A DNA stretch of 64,000 bases. It comes from Mesorhizobium liriopis (GTDB lineage: Bacteria; Pseudomonadota; Alphaproteobacteria; Rhizobiales; Rhizobiaceae). Made by a program: the position numbers and the translations under genes. Shown here piece by piece: positions 53,917 to 62,470 of this stretch (the stretch's first letter is position 1; every line of letters begins with the position of its first letter). The notes beneath the pieces are model-generated. The model saw nothing but the letters and a program-made list of their open reading frames with translations, was not told the DNA's origin and ran no database searches. The stretch is taken from NCBI RefSeq assembly GCF_024053505.1, contig NZ_JAMXQS010000001.1, forward strand, positions 186,001-250,000, in the 5' to 3' direction.

Positions 53917-55950
53917 TTGCGCGTCATCGACTGCATCGTTTCCGATCATAATCTGTGGTTCGTCCTGCTCGCCGCCATCACCTGCGCGGTCGGCAGCGCG
54001 GTTACCACCCGTCTCTGGCGGCAGGCGAGGGCGGCCACCGGGCGCAGCCGCTACGACTGGTGCTTTCTGAGCGGCGTGGTCGCCGGCTCCTCGATCTGGG
54101 CCACCCATTTCATCGCGATGCTCGGCTACCTGACGCCTGCGACCGTGACGTTCGATGCGGTCACGACGCTCGCCTCCATCGCCGTCGCGATCCTCGGCTC
54201 CGGCCTGGGCTTCCTGATCACGCTCCTGTCGCCGCGTCTCACCGTGCGCATCGCGGGCGGCGCCACGGTCGGCCTGTCGATTGCGGCGATGCATTACATC
54301 GGCATGTTCGCCTACCGCGTCGATGGCATCGTGTCCTGGGACCCGCTCTATCTCTGGCTTTCGCTTGCGGCGGCCGCCGGCATATCGGTTCTGGCGGTGC
54401 TCGCGCTCGACAAGCGCGACACGATCTTCCGCGGCCATCTGCCCGCCATGCTCCTGATGACGTCGATCGTGCTTCTCCACTTCCTCGGCATGACCGCGTT
54501 CGGCGTCACGCCGCTCTCAGGCGTGTCGTCGGGCGTGGACAGCGAGGCTTTCTCTGCCATGGCCATCGCGGTGGCGCTCGTCGCCTTGCTGATCGTCGGC
54601 ACCGGCGTCTCGTCCTTTCTGATCGACGACCGCGCCCGTGTTTCGTCGGAATCCGCGCTCCACCACATGGCCTCGCACGATGCGCTGACGGGCATGGCCA
54701 ACCGGCTCCACTTCCATGTGACGCTCGCAGAGCGCTGCGCGGCGCTCGATCTTCGCCAGCCGGAATTCGCCGTGCTCGCCATCGATCTCGACCGCTTCAA
54801 ACAGGTGAACGACTCGCATGGCCACCATGTCGGCGACGAAGTACTCCGCCGCGTCGCGCATCGTCTGGAAACGGCGCTCGACGGGGCGGGGCTGGTCGGC
54901 CGTCTGGGCGGCGACGAGTTCGCCGCGATCGTCGATGACGCGGCGCTCGCCGAAGCGGTCGCCGGCCGCGTCGTGGAGATCCTCAGCCGGCCCTTCCTCG
55001 TCAACGGCATGATCGTGGATATCGGCGCCAGCGTCGGCATTGCGGTCGGCCCGCGCGACGCCACCGATCCGCGCGATCTCCTGCGCAACGCCGATGTCGC
55101 GCTTTACGCGGCCAAGGAAGCCGGCCGCGCCACGTTCCGCATGTTCGAAGGCGCGATGGTCGAGGAGATGCAGGCCCGCATCGCGCTCGAACAGGACCTG
55201 CGCCGCGCCGTCGCCCGCGAAGACTTTACGCTCTTCTTCCAGCCACAGGTGGATAGCCGCACCGGTGCCTTCACCGGTGCCGAAGCGCTGCTGCGCTGGG
55301 ATCACGCCACGCGCGGCATGGTTTCGCCCGCGATCTTCATTCCGCTCGCCGAACAGCTCGGCCTGATCGGGCGCATCGGCAAATGGGTGCTCACCACTGC
55401 CTGTCGCGAGGCCGCCACCTGGGATCCGCACCTGTCGATCGCCGTCAACCTGTCGCCCATGCAACTGGCCGACCCGCGCCTGCCGCGTACCGTGTCGCAG
55501 GTGTTGGCGGAAACCGGCCTGCCTGCGGAGCGCCTTGAGCTCGAGATCACCGAAACGGCGCTTCTCGCCAATGACGAGCAGGCGCTTTCCACGCTCAGTG
55601 AACTGCGCCGCATGGGCGTGGTCATCTCGCTCGACGATTTCGGCACCGGCTACTCGTCGCTGTCCTACCTCCACCGCTTTCCCATCGACCGCATCAAGAT
55701 CGACCGCTCCTTCATTTCCGGTGTCGCCACCGACCAGCACAGCGCCACCATCGTCCGCGCCATCGCGCATCTGGGCACCAATCTCGGCTTGAAGATCACC
55801 GCAGAAGGCATCGAGGACGGCGACCAGCGCGATTTCTCGGCTCTCTACGGCTGCGACAATCTTCAGGGCTACCTGTTCTCGAGGCCGCTCCCGGCCGAAA
55901 AACTTCCCCCCGCTTTCGCCGGGCGGACTACCGCCCCCGAAGCCGCCTGA
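53917..55950 (+). CDS. MHYT-GGDEF-EAL cyclic di-GMP signalling protein
   Basis: About 677 residues. Seven membrane helices (residues 10-240) with three MHYT-type repeats: ATHFIAMLGY, AMHYIGMFAY and LLHFLGMTAF, a proposed copper or redox/gas sensor. Then GGDEF with intact LGGDEF at 331-335 (diguanylate cyclase) and EAL with EALLRW near 456, NLSPMQL and DDFGTGYSSL (c-di-GMP phosphodiesterase). Both output motifs look active, so net activity is open. The start used is TTG at 53917 with GGAG upstream; an earlier TTG at 53875 is possible. A BLUF photoreceptor gene follows after 12 bases. Confidence 0.92.
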   Translation: MRVIDCIVSDHNLWFVLLAAITCAVGSAVTTRLWRQARAATGRSRYDWCFLSGVVAGSSIWATHFIAMLGYLTPATVTFDAVTTLASIAVAILGSGLGFLITLLSPRLTVRIAGGATVGLSIAAMHYIGMFAYRVDGIVSWDPLYLWLSLAAAAGISVLAVLALDKRDTIFRGHLPAMLLMTSIVLLHFLGMTAFGVTPLSGVSSGVDSEAFSAMAIAVALVALLIVGTGVSSFLIDDRARVSSESALHHMASHDALTGMANRLHFHVTLAERCAALDLRQPEFAVLAIDLDRFKQVNDSHGHHVGDEVLRRVAHRLETALDGAGLVGRLGGDEFAAIVDDAALAEAVAGRVVEILSRPFLVNGMIVDIGASVGIAVGPRDATDPRDLLRNADVALYAAKEAGRATFRMFEGAMVEEMQARIALEQDLRRAVAREDFTLFFQPQVDSRTGAFTGAEALLRWDHATRGMVSPAIFIPLAEQLGLIGRIGKWVLTTACREAATWDPHLSIAVNLSPMQLADPRLPRTVSQVLAETGLPAERLELEITETALLANDEQALSTLSELRRMGVVISLDDFGTGYSSLSYLHRFPIDRIKIDRSFISGVATDQHSATIVRAIAHLGTNLGLKITAEGIEDGDQRDFSALYGCDNLQGYLFSRPLPAEKLPPAFAGRTTAPEAA

Positions 55951-55962
55951 GGCTCAGATACA

Positions 55963-56412
55963 ATGCCTTTGCACCGTCTTCTCTACACCTCGGAAGCCCG
56001 CCTGTCCGACAACGCGTCGGGGGCCGACCTTATGGTCGAAAGCATCGTCGCCCATTCGCAGGCCAACAATGAGAAGCGCGGCCTGACCGGCGCGCTGCTT
56101 TATGTGCGCGGCACCTTCATTCAAGCCCTGGAAGGCCCCCTCGATGCGCTCGAAAATACGTTCGAACGCATCTGCCACGATTTCCGCCACGCCAGACTCA
56201 CGCTGGTCGACATGTCGCCCGCCAGCGAGCGCATGTTCGAGCGCTGGTCCATGACCTATCTCGCCCAGAACGACGAACCCGCCCGCCTGCTTGTCAACCG
56301 CGACCTCGAAGAGCTCTATTTCACCGTCAGCACCAACGCCGCCGAAGCCATGCGCCAGATGCGCGGCCTGCTGCTGGGCGAGGGCAAGAAGCCGGCGCTG
56401 GAAGTGGTGTGA
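55963..56412 (+). CDS. Stand-alone BLUF blue-light photoreceptor
   Basis: 149 residues. The FAD-binding blue-light domain is complete: Tyr8 in HRLLYTSEA, Asn in SQANNEKRGLTGALLY (35/36), Gln54 in TFIQALEG, and Trp/Met in MFERWSMTYL. A short helical C-terminal extension (AMRQMRGLLL) replaces an effector domain, so it must act on a partner. The natural partner is the GGDEF-EAL protein encoded 12 bases upstream, comparable to PapB-PapA in Rhodopseudomonas palustris where a BLUF protein stimulates an EAL phosphodiesterase. ATG at 55963. Confidence 0.93.
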   Translation: MPLHRLLYTSEARLSDNASGADLMVESIVAHSQANNEKRGLTGALLYVRGTFIQALEGPLDALENTFERICHDFRHARLTLVDMSPASERMFERWSMTYLAQNDEPARLLVNRDLEELYFTVSTNAAEAMRQMRGLLLGEGKKPALEVV

Positions 56413-56460
56413 AAACCTAAAAGCCAAAATGTGGCGCTTGGGGCAGTGCTGGTTGGGAGT

Positions 56461-56607
56461 TCACCCCCACCCTTTACCCCTCCCCACAGGTGGGAGGGGG
56501 ACTTCGACGTCGATTCAATCTCGGAGCTTGGTCCCTAGCTTGAAGGATTGACCGCAAGGCTGACGTCTCCCCTCCCACCTGTGGGGAGGGGTAAGGGGTG
56601 GGGGTGA
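56461..56607. repeat. 40-bp imperfect inverted repeat in an intergenic region
   Basis: Left arm 56461-56500 and right arm 56568-56607 are complementary apart from one or two positions, with a 67-base centre. The arms begin TCACCCCCACCC and contain CCCCACAGGTGGGAGG, itself partly palindromic. Such C-rich paired arms resemble dispersed palindromic repeats of rhizobial genomes. The rest of the 358-base gap between the BLUF gene and 56771 shows no gene. It may act as terminator for the light-signalling operon. Confidence 0.9.
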
Positions 56608-56770
56608 CCTCTCCATCCCACCAACCCTTCAGCAAACAACCTGTGCCAATCCGTGGAGCAAGGTACAACGGCGGAAAGCTAGCGAGATGCCTTCTCGATC
56701 TTCGAGCGCCTCAAGCCATGCGAAAGGGCGCCAGGGAGGCCCCCAACTCTCACCAAAACCCAATCCGCCC

Positions 56771-57100
56771 TCACAGCTCCCGGGACTGCCGCCGATCCGA
56801 CAGCCCCGCCAGGTCCGGCCGATCATCCGGATCCTCGCTCGGCTTTTCGCCCTCCGCCAGAAACGTCCCGGGCGGGTTCTCGCCTTCGCTCTGCCGCGTT
56901 TCCTCGTAAACGACGTCCACACCTTCCAGAAGATGCGTGTTGGCTGCTGCTTCGCGGTCGTTGTCCGCCAGAAAGTCGCCGGCCTGCCGGTTGCCGCCAT
57001 CCGGCCGCGCTTCGAGCTTGCGTTCGCCGGAATTGCGCAGGTTTTCCGTGTCGGGACCGGGTTTCTGCGCGTCGCGTGGGTGAGGGGCGTCCTTGCTCAT
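56771..57100 (-). CDS. Hydrophilic 109-residue protein of unknown function
   Basis: Strongly charged and Pro/Gly/Asp-rich (SKDAPHPRDAQKPGPDTENLRN, SEDPDDRPDLAGLSDRRQ), with no hydrophobic core, so probably disordered. Believed real because ATG at 57100 follows CAGGAGACCACCG. Related charged small proteins occur in rhizobia, sometimes stress-linked, but I cannot assign a family. It follows proC on the same strand by 63 bases. Confidence 0.5.
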   Translation of the reverse strand: MSKDAPHPRDAQKPGPDTENLRNSGERKLEARPDGGNRQAGDFLADNDREAAANTHLLEGVDVVYEETRQSEGENPPGTFLAEGEKPSEDPDDRPDLAGLSDRRQSREL

Positions 57101-57163
57101 CGGTGGTCTCCTGCTGTTTCACCGGAAACGGCGGGAGACCGCGATGGGTTGCCGAAGCGGGAT

Positions 57164-57985
57164 TTACGCCTTGCCGAGCTCTTCCGACCGCCGCCTGGCC
57201 GCATCCACCGTGCCGGCGAGCAGGGGCCCGAGCCCCTTCGTCTCATCCATCAGCACGTTGAGCCCGGCCACCGTGGTGCCGTTCGGGCTCATCACCTGCC
57301 GCCGAAGCTCCGCCGGCACGTCCTGCGATTCCACTGCGAGCGACGCCGCACCCCAAACCGTCTGCTTGGCGAGCAGCGCCGCGACATCGTCTGGCAGGCC
57401 CGCGCGCTTGGCAGCCTCTTCCAGCGCCTCGATGAAAAAGAACACATAGCCCGGGCCCGAGCCGGAAACGGCCGTCACCGCATCCATCATCGCCTCTTCC
57501 GGCAGGGCCGCGACCGCGCCCGAGCACGACAGAAGCGCTTCCACGAACTTCGCCGTCTCGGGGGAAACATGCGCGTTCGCATAAGTCGCGATCATGCCCT
57601 TGCCGATCATGGCCGGGATATTGGGCATCGAGCGTATCACGGGCGTTTGCCCGCCCAGCACGTCCTCGAATGTCGCGATCGACGTGCCTGCGGCAACCGA
57701 CAGAACCGTGGTCGCGCCGTTGCCCCAGTGCCTGTAATGCGCCGCCACATCGCGGATGACCTGCGGCTTCACCGCCAGAACCAGCAGCTCCGGCGCGTCG
57801 CTTGCGTCCAGCGCTTCCGCATCCGCCACGGCGCGAACGCCCAGACCCGCCGCCCGCTCGCGCAAGGCTGGCGTCGGCTCCACCACGGCCACCTGATCCA
57901 CCGGGACCACGCCCCCGCCGAGCCAGCCTTTCAGCATGGCGAAACCCATATGGCCGCAGCCGACCAGAACGATTCTCGTGCTCAT
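57164..57985 (-). CDS. proC: Pyrroline-5-carboxylate reductase
   Basis: 273 residues. NADPH Rossmann start LVGCGHMGFAMLKGWL; VKPQVIRDV, SMPNIPAMIGKGM and the ProC signature AVSGSGPGYVFFFIEALEEAAKRAGL near 165, then SPNGTTVAGLNVL. Last step of proline synthesis, in the cytoplasm. Its start overlaps the end of the O-antigen-ligase-like gene by four bases, an unusual operon partner. Confidence 0.95.
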   Translation of the reverse strand: MSTRIVLVGCGHMGFAMLKGWLGGGVVPVDQVAVVEPTPALRERAAGLGVRAVADAEALDASDAPELLVLAVKPQVIRDVAAHYRHWGNGATTVLSVAAGTSIATFEDVLGGQTPVIRSMPNIPAMIGKGMIATYANAHVSPETAKFVEALLSCSGAVAALPEEAMMDAVTAVSGSGPGYVFFFIEALEEAAKRAGLPDDVAALLAKQTVWGAASLAVESQDVPAELRRQVMSPNGTTVAGLNVLMDETKGLGPLLAGTVDAARRRSEELGKA

Positions 57986-59301
57986 GCCCGAACTCTAGCG
58001 CCGCCATTCGCTCCCGGCGAGACCGGAAACCGCGCCACGAGCCGCAATCCCAGAATTCCCATCACGGTGAACAGCCAGACCGGGTCCGCGCGCCGAAAGA
58101 AGAAGCTTTCGAGGAAGGCGTTCAGCGTGGTGAAGAGCAGAACCATCAGAAAGAAATCCGCCAGCCGCACGTTTTCGAGCAGGCGCGGAACCCGCGCATA
58201 ATCGCGCAGGGGCACGAGGATGAAGGCGAAAACGGCCGTCCCGAGTGCGGGCAGCCCCATCAGGACGGCGATGTCGAGATAGCCGTTATGGCCGTGCACG
58301 ATCCCCGAAATGTCCCAGTCCATGTCGAAGGGCCGGTCCATCTCGGTCACTAGGGGCGTGCCCCAGAAGCTCTCATAGCCGTAGCCGAACCAGGGCCGCT
58401 GCGCGATCATCTCGCCCCCGAAGCGCCAGAGTGCCGTGCGCCCCGTGAACGTCATGTCCGGGAAATGCGTGGCGGCGAAATCGCTCAAGGGCCCGATGAA
58501 CACGATGCCCAGCGTGCCGAGCGCGGTGCCGGCGAGCACCAGCGCCACCAACCACGGCGTCAGCCCGCGCACGCCCATGAAGCCCGGCAGCGCCACCACC
58601 AGCACCGCGACCGGCACGAGCCCCGCCGTCGTCTTCGACCCCGTATGCGCCACGAAGATGATGGCCAGCCCGAACAGGACCGCACCGGCCCAGCGCCAGC
58701 CGCGCCGGAACAGGTAAACGCCGGCGAAGGCGAAGCAGGCCATCACCGGCCCGGCGATGTTCTTGTGGCTGAACACCCCGCGCCAAAGCCCTTCATGCTG
58801 CGGCTCCATGGAGTCCGCCGTGTGCTTGGCGACGTCCGGAAGCAGCATCAGCCCCGCATAGGACAGCCCGACCACGGCAAAGCCCGCAATCGCCAGCACC
58901 CACGAAAACCGCTCCGCATCCGGCGGCAGCACGAGCACCGCCCCGATCGCCACGATCCCGATCAGCGTGAACGACGCCGCCCGCGCTGCCTGGCCCGGAT
59001 CGGCCGCATGCAGCACGGACAGGAAGAAGAAGCCCAGCAGCAGCAAAAACCACGGCCCCCAAAGAGCCAGCACCAGCTTGGGCCGCGTGAAGCAGACGAG
59101 CCCGCCCAGCGCGAGCAGGCCCACCGTTCCGAACCCCAGCTGGTTGACCGCGTCGCCCCCACCCGCCTCCAGCACCGCGCCGGCAGGCTGGAACGGCCGG
59201 AACGAAACGATCAGCAGCGTCAGAATGAGCGCCGCGATGCCCGTCGCGACCGTGCCCTGCGTGACCGCACCGGGGCGAGAGGAGACCGTCTGCGACGTCA
59301 T
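57982..59301 (-). CDS. O-antigen ligase/polymerase-family membrane protein
   Basis: 439 residues with about eleven hydrophobic helices. The Wzy_C-type region around 200-300 includes ARG-rich and periplasmic-loop features: GSKTTAGLVP, FTGRTALWRFGGEM, PWFGYGYESFWG and HGHNGYLDIAVLMGLPALG, the pattern of WaaL/Wzy-like enzymes that join or polymerise lipid-linked glycans in the inner membrane. Whether ligase or polymerase cannot be told. Glycosyltransferase genes follow upstream. ATG at 59301. Confidence 0.87.
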   Translation of the reverse strand: MTSQTVSSRPGAVTQGTVATGIAALILTLLIVSFRPFQPAGAVLEAGGGDAVNQLGFGTVGLLALGGLVCFTRPKLVLALWGPWFLLLLGFFFLSVLHAADPGQAARAASFTLIGIVAIGAVLVLPPDAERFSWVLAIAGFAVVGLSYAGLMLLPDVAKHTADSMEPQHEGLWRGVFSHKNIAGPVMACFAFAGVYLFRRGWRWAGAVLFGLAIIFVAHTGSKTTAGLVPVAVLVVALPGFMGVRGLTPWLVALVLAGTALGTLGIVFIGPLSDFAATHFPDMTFTGRTALWRFGGEMIAQRPWFGYGYESFWGTPLVTEMDRPFDMDWDISGIVHGHNGYLDIAVLMGLPALGTAVFAFILVPLRDYARVPRLLENVRLADFFLMVLLFTTLNAFLESFFFRRADPVWLFTVMGILGLRLVARFPVSPGANGGARVRA

Positions 59302-59327
59302 CGCCGGATCATCATTGCGAACCGAAC

Positions 59328-60326
59328 CTAATTCTTCTCGGGCTCGCGATATTGCTCACGGGCATATCCGAATTCGGCGGCCAGTCGGCCGATGGCGACA
59401 AGAACGGGGTAGGCCCCGATGGCAGCCGAGCCCGACCGCCATGTATCGCGAAACGCGCGCAGTGGCGAGACGCTGAGCAGACCGAGGCTTTTGCCCAACA
59501 CCCGCGCCCGCGCGCCGAGCGAGTTCCCCCGCTTGCCTTTTTCCACCAGCGTCGAGATCACCCCGTTGCGCACCGAGCGCGCCCGGATCCAGTCGCCTTC
59601 CACCCGCCGCGCCGGCACCGCTTCCATCACCGGCGCTTCCGCGCACCAGCCGAGCTTGAACCCTTTCGCCGCCGTCCGGCTCAGGAAATCGGAATCCCCG
59701 CCGCCCAGAAAATTGAACCGCCCGTCCAGAAACGGCGGCCCCATCGCCTCCAGCACGTTGCGTCCGATCAGCAGGTTCCCCGAAGAGTAAAGCGCGGGCA
59801 CCAGCCGCGTTTCGCCGTATGGCGGCGCGAACACCGGATGTTTCCGCACCCCCGCACGCGGCTCCCGCTCGAACACCGGCCTTTGCGGCCCGCCCACGAT
59901 ATCCGCCCCCAGCCGCCGCGCCGCGTCGCGCATCCCCTCGATCCAGCCCGCGGACGCCGTTTCATCGTCGTCGATCACCAGAAGATGCCGCATCGCCGGA
60001 AACTGTTTCAGCGCCGTCGCCCATCCCGCATTATAGGCCGAGCAGTTGCCCCGCTGGTGCGCCACGATCACCAGCCCTTCGACCGTGCCGTCCTCGAACA
60101 GCGCTTTCGCGGCCCGCGCCCCTGCGAGCCCCTCCGCATCGTTCTCCATCACGATCACCGCGAAAGGCTCGCTCGTCTTCTGCGCCGCCAGCGAGCGCAG
60201 CGTTTCCACCACCTGCGCGGGCCGCCGAAAGGTCGGCAGCGTGACCACGGCGGCGAAACGCGAAGCGTCCAGCCCGGCGGAGTGGCCGAACAGCGTCACA
60301 TGGGGCGGAAAAGCGGCGTCGGGCAT
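59328..60326 (-). CDS. Glycosyltransferase family 2
   Basis: 332 residues. GT-A fold: VVTLPTFRRPAQVVETLRSL at the start, GNCSAYNAGWATAL, and metal/nucleotide-sugar Asp cluster LLVIDDDETASAGWIEGM (about 113-130); FLGGGDSDFLSRTAAKGFK serves as the acceptor-side ED-like motif. Adds a sugar to a surface glycan; donor unknown. 26 bases upstream of the ligase-like gene, same operon. Divergent from the GT4 gene across 164 bases that must hold both promoters. Confidence 0.9.
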   Translation of the reverse strand: MPDAAFPPHVTLFGHSAGLDASRFAAVVTLPTFRRPAQVVETLRSLAAQKTSEPFAVIVMENDAEGLAGARAAKALFEDGTVEGLVIVAHQRGNCSAYNAGWATALKQFPAMRHLLVIDDDETASAGWIEGMRDAARRLGADIVGGPQRPVFEREPRAGVRKHPVFAPPYGETRLVPALYSSGNLLIGRNVLEAMGPPFLDGRFNFLGGGDSDFLSRTAAKGFKLGWCAEAPVMEAVPARRVEGDWIRARSVRNGVISTLVEKGKRGNSLGARARVLGKSLGLLSVSPLRAFRDTWRSGSAAIGAYPVLVAIGRLAAEFGYAREQYREPEKN

Positions 60327-60490
60327 GGCAGGAGAGGGGCGTGAGGCCTTGAATTTATCGCAATTCTGGCATCCTGCCCTTCACGCTCCCTTAACGGAAC
60401 CCGAAGAAACGCGGTGGCAACGCGCGGAAACGGCTGTACCGGGGGCGAGGGGTTCAACCGGTCTTCACTTCTGTCGCTCAAGAGCAATCC

Positions 60491-61663
60491 ATGCGCCTGC
60501 TCTTCGCCACTTCGCTCATCCCGGACAGCCACGGCCGGTCCGGCTACGAGATCGCATCAGCCGCGGTCATCGATGCCCTGCGCCATGCCGGTGCCGATGT
60601 CACGGTCATGGGCTTCGCCTGGCCCGAGCAGAGCGTGCCCGACGATGGCCGAACGGTCTGCCTGGGCCGCATCGACGTCAAAACCGAAACCGCCTCGCCC
60701 GCCCAGAAACTCGCCTGGCTCGCCCGCGCGGTGCGCCTCGGCCTTCCTTTCGCCGCCGCCAAGCTGCGCACGCTCACGCCCGAAACCCTGCGCGAGAAAA
60801 TCCGCGAAGCCGGTCCGTTCGACGCCTATGTGCTCAATGCCGCGCAGTTCGCTTCCGCCTTCGAAACCGTGCTGCACGATCGCCCCACCGTCTTCGTCGC
60901 CCACAATGTCGAGCACCGCTCGGCCGAGGAGAATGCAAGGGCCGCGCGCAACCTGTTCGAGCGCCTGCTCTACGAGCGCGAGGCCAAGCTTCTCGAACGC
61001 GTCGAAGCGCGCCTCTGCCGCTCCGCGTCCCACACCTTCACCTTCGCCGCCGAAGACCGCGACACGCTCTTCCTCGACCCCGCGCGCTCTTCCATGCTGC
61101 CCCTCGTCACCCGCGAAAGCGCGCCAGAGGCCTTGCCATTCGCGCCCAGGACCCTCGACGCCGCCATGATCGGCACCTGGACCTGGGCGCCCAACCGCAT
61201 CGGCCTCGACTGGTTTCTCCAATCCGTCGCACCGCTTCTGCCGAGCACGTTCCGCATCGACATCGCCGGCCATGTGCCCGCCGACCTCACGAGCGGGCAC
61301 CCCGGCATCCGCTTCGTCGGCCGCGTGGACGATGCCGAGGCCTTTCTCGCGAGTGCGGCGGTCGTGCCCCTCGTCAGCCGCGCCGGCACCGGCGTTCAGC
61401 TCAAGACGGTCGAAACCTTCGAGCTCGGCCTGCCGACGGTTGCCACCACCCATTCCCTGCGCGGCATCGATCAGGTTCCCGACAACTGCCTCATCGCCGA
61501 CAACCCGCGCCTTTTCGCCGATCTCCTGATCCGTTTCGCCCGCGAAAAGCCCGCCGCCCTCGACGGCACCGCTTTCTTCGAAACCCAGCGCGCCGCGCTC
61601 CGCGCGCGTGTCGCCCTCGTCGTGTCCCGCCTGCGTTCGCCCTTCGAGAGAGCCGCCGCATGA
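60491..61663 (+). CDS. Glycosyltransferase family 4-like
   Basis: 390 residues, GT-B fold. N-terminal RLLFATSLIPDSHGRSGYEIASAAV, middle VFVAHNVEHRSAEE, C-terminal IGTWTWAPNRIGLDWFLQSV and VPLVSRAGTGVQLKTVETFELGLPTVAT, with the conserved Glu of retaining GT4 enzymes. Probably part of exopolysaccharide or LPS assembly. ATG at 60491; its stop overlaps the WecG gene start (ATGA), giving coupled translation. Confidence 0.9.
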   Translation: MRLLFATSLIPDSHGRSGYEIASAAVIDALRHAGADVTVMGFAWPEQSVPDDGRTVCLGRIDVKTETASPAQKLAWLARAVRLGLPFAAAKLRTLTPETLREKIREAGPFDAYVLNAAQFASAFETVLHDRPTVFVAHNVEHRSAEENARAARNLFERLLYEREAKLLERVEARLCRSASHTFTFAAEDRDTLFLDPARSSMLPLVTRESAPEALPFAPRTLDAAMIGTWTWAPNRIGLDWFLQSVAPLLPSTFRIDIAGHVPADLTSGHPGIRFVGRVDDAEAFLASAAVVPLVSRAGTGVQLKTVETFELGLPTVATTHSLRGIDQVPDNCLIADNPRLFADLLIRFAREKPAALDGTAFFETQRAALRARVALVVSRLRSPFERAAA

Positions 61664-62457
61664 CGGTTGCCGCATTTCCCCATCCCGAATTCCTTGTCGC
61701 ACCCGCCAGCCGCACCATCCTCGGCGTCGCCGTCGCGCCCATGCGTCAGCGACAGGCCATCGCGCGCCTGCAGGATCTGCTCGCCCAGAAACTCTTCACC
61801 CGCGTCGGCTTTCTGAATGCCCACACCGCGAACCTCGCGCACACCGACCCCGAATTCGCCGCCTCGCTGAAGGATTTCCTGATCCTGCCCGACGGCATCG
61901 GCGTCGATCTCGCCTCGACGCTGCTTTATGGCGAAGCCTTCCCCGAAAACCTCAACGGCACCGATTTCGTGCCCGCCTTCCTGGCGTCCGTCGGTCGCCC
62001 TTTGCGTGTCGGCCTGATCGGTGCGAAGCATCATCACGGGGAGGGCGCTGCCGCTGCCCTGCGCCACGCGGCACCCCAGCACAGCTTCTTCGTCGTCCAC
62101 CACGGCTTCTTCACGCCTGAGGAAGAGCCGCATGTTCTCGAACGCATCGCGGCTCTCGACCTCGATGTGCTGCTCGTCGCCATGGGCGTGCCGCGTCAGG
62201 AGCTCTGGATCACCCGCAAGATCGGGCCCGAGCACTGCACGATGCCGATCGCCGTCGGCGCGCTGCTCGATTTCCTGTCTGGCGCCGTGCCCCGCGCGCC
62301 GCTCTGGATGCGCCGGCTGCGCATGGAATGGCTGTTCCGCCTCGGCCTCGAACCCGTTCGCCTCTGGCGCCGCTACGTGCTCGGCAATCCGCTCTTTCTT
62401 TTCCGCGTCTTCCGCCAGAAACAGACCCGCGCCACCGCCGATGCCGCCGCGAGCTGA
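61660..62457 (+). CDS. WecG/TagA/CpsF family glycosyltransferase
   Basis: 265 residues. GT26 hallmarks: FLNAHTANLAHTDPEF, LILPDGIGVDLASTLLYGEAFPENLNGTDFVP (the conserved Asp-containing loop), LLVAMGVPRQELWITRK and AVGALLDFLSGAVPRAPLWMRRLRMEWLFRL. Transfers ManNAc(A)-like sugars to a lipid-linked acceptor. Coupled to the preceding GT4 gene by ATGA overlap. Although the frame is open far upstream, that part is out-of-frame shadow of the GT genes. Confidence 0.93.
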   Translation: MTVAAFPHPEFLVAPASRTILGVAVAPMRQRQAIARLQDLLAQKLFTRVGFLNAHTANLAHTDPEFAASLKDFLILPDGIGVDLASTLLYGEAFPENLNGTDFVPAFLASVGRPLRVGLIGAKHHHGEGAAAALRHAAPQHSFFVVHHGFFTPEEEPHVLERIAALDLDVLLVAMGVPRQELWITRKIGPEHCTMPIAVGALLDFLSGAVPRAPLWMRRLRMEWLFRLGLEPVRLWRRYVLGNPLFLFRVFRQKQTRATADAAAS

Positions 62458-62470
62458 CGCGGCCGGAAAA

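Noticed and set aside
54517-55770. A 417-codon minus-strand open frame opposite the GGDEF-EAL gene
   Set aside because: Shadow frame; the plus strand carries intact GGDEF and EAL motifs.
60046-61659. Long upstream extension of the WecG gene frame
   Set aside because: It would run through the GT4 gene out of frame and is Arg/Pro-rich; the WecG family begins at the ATG at 61660.
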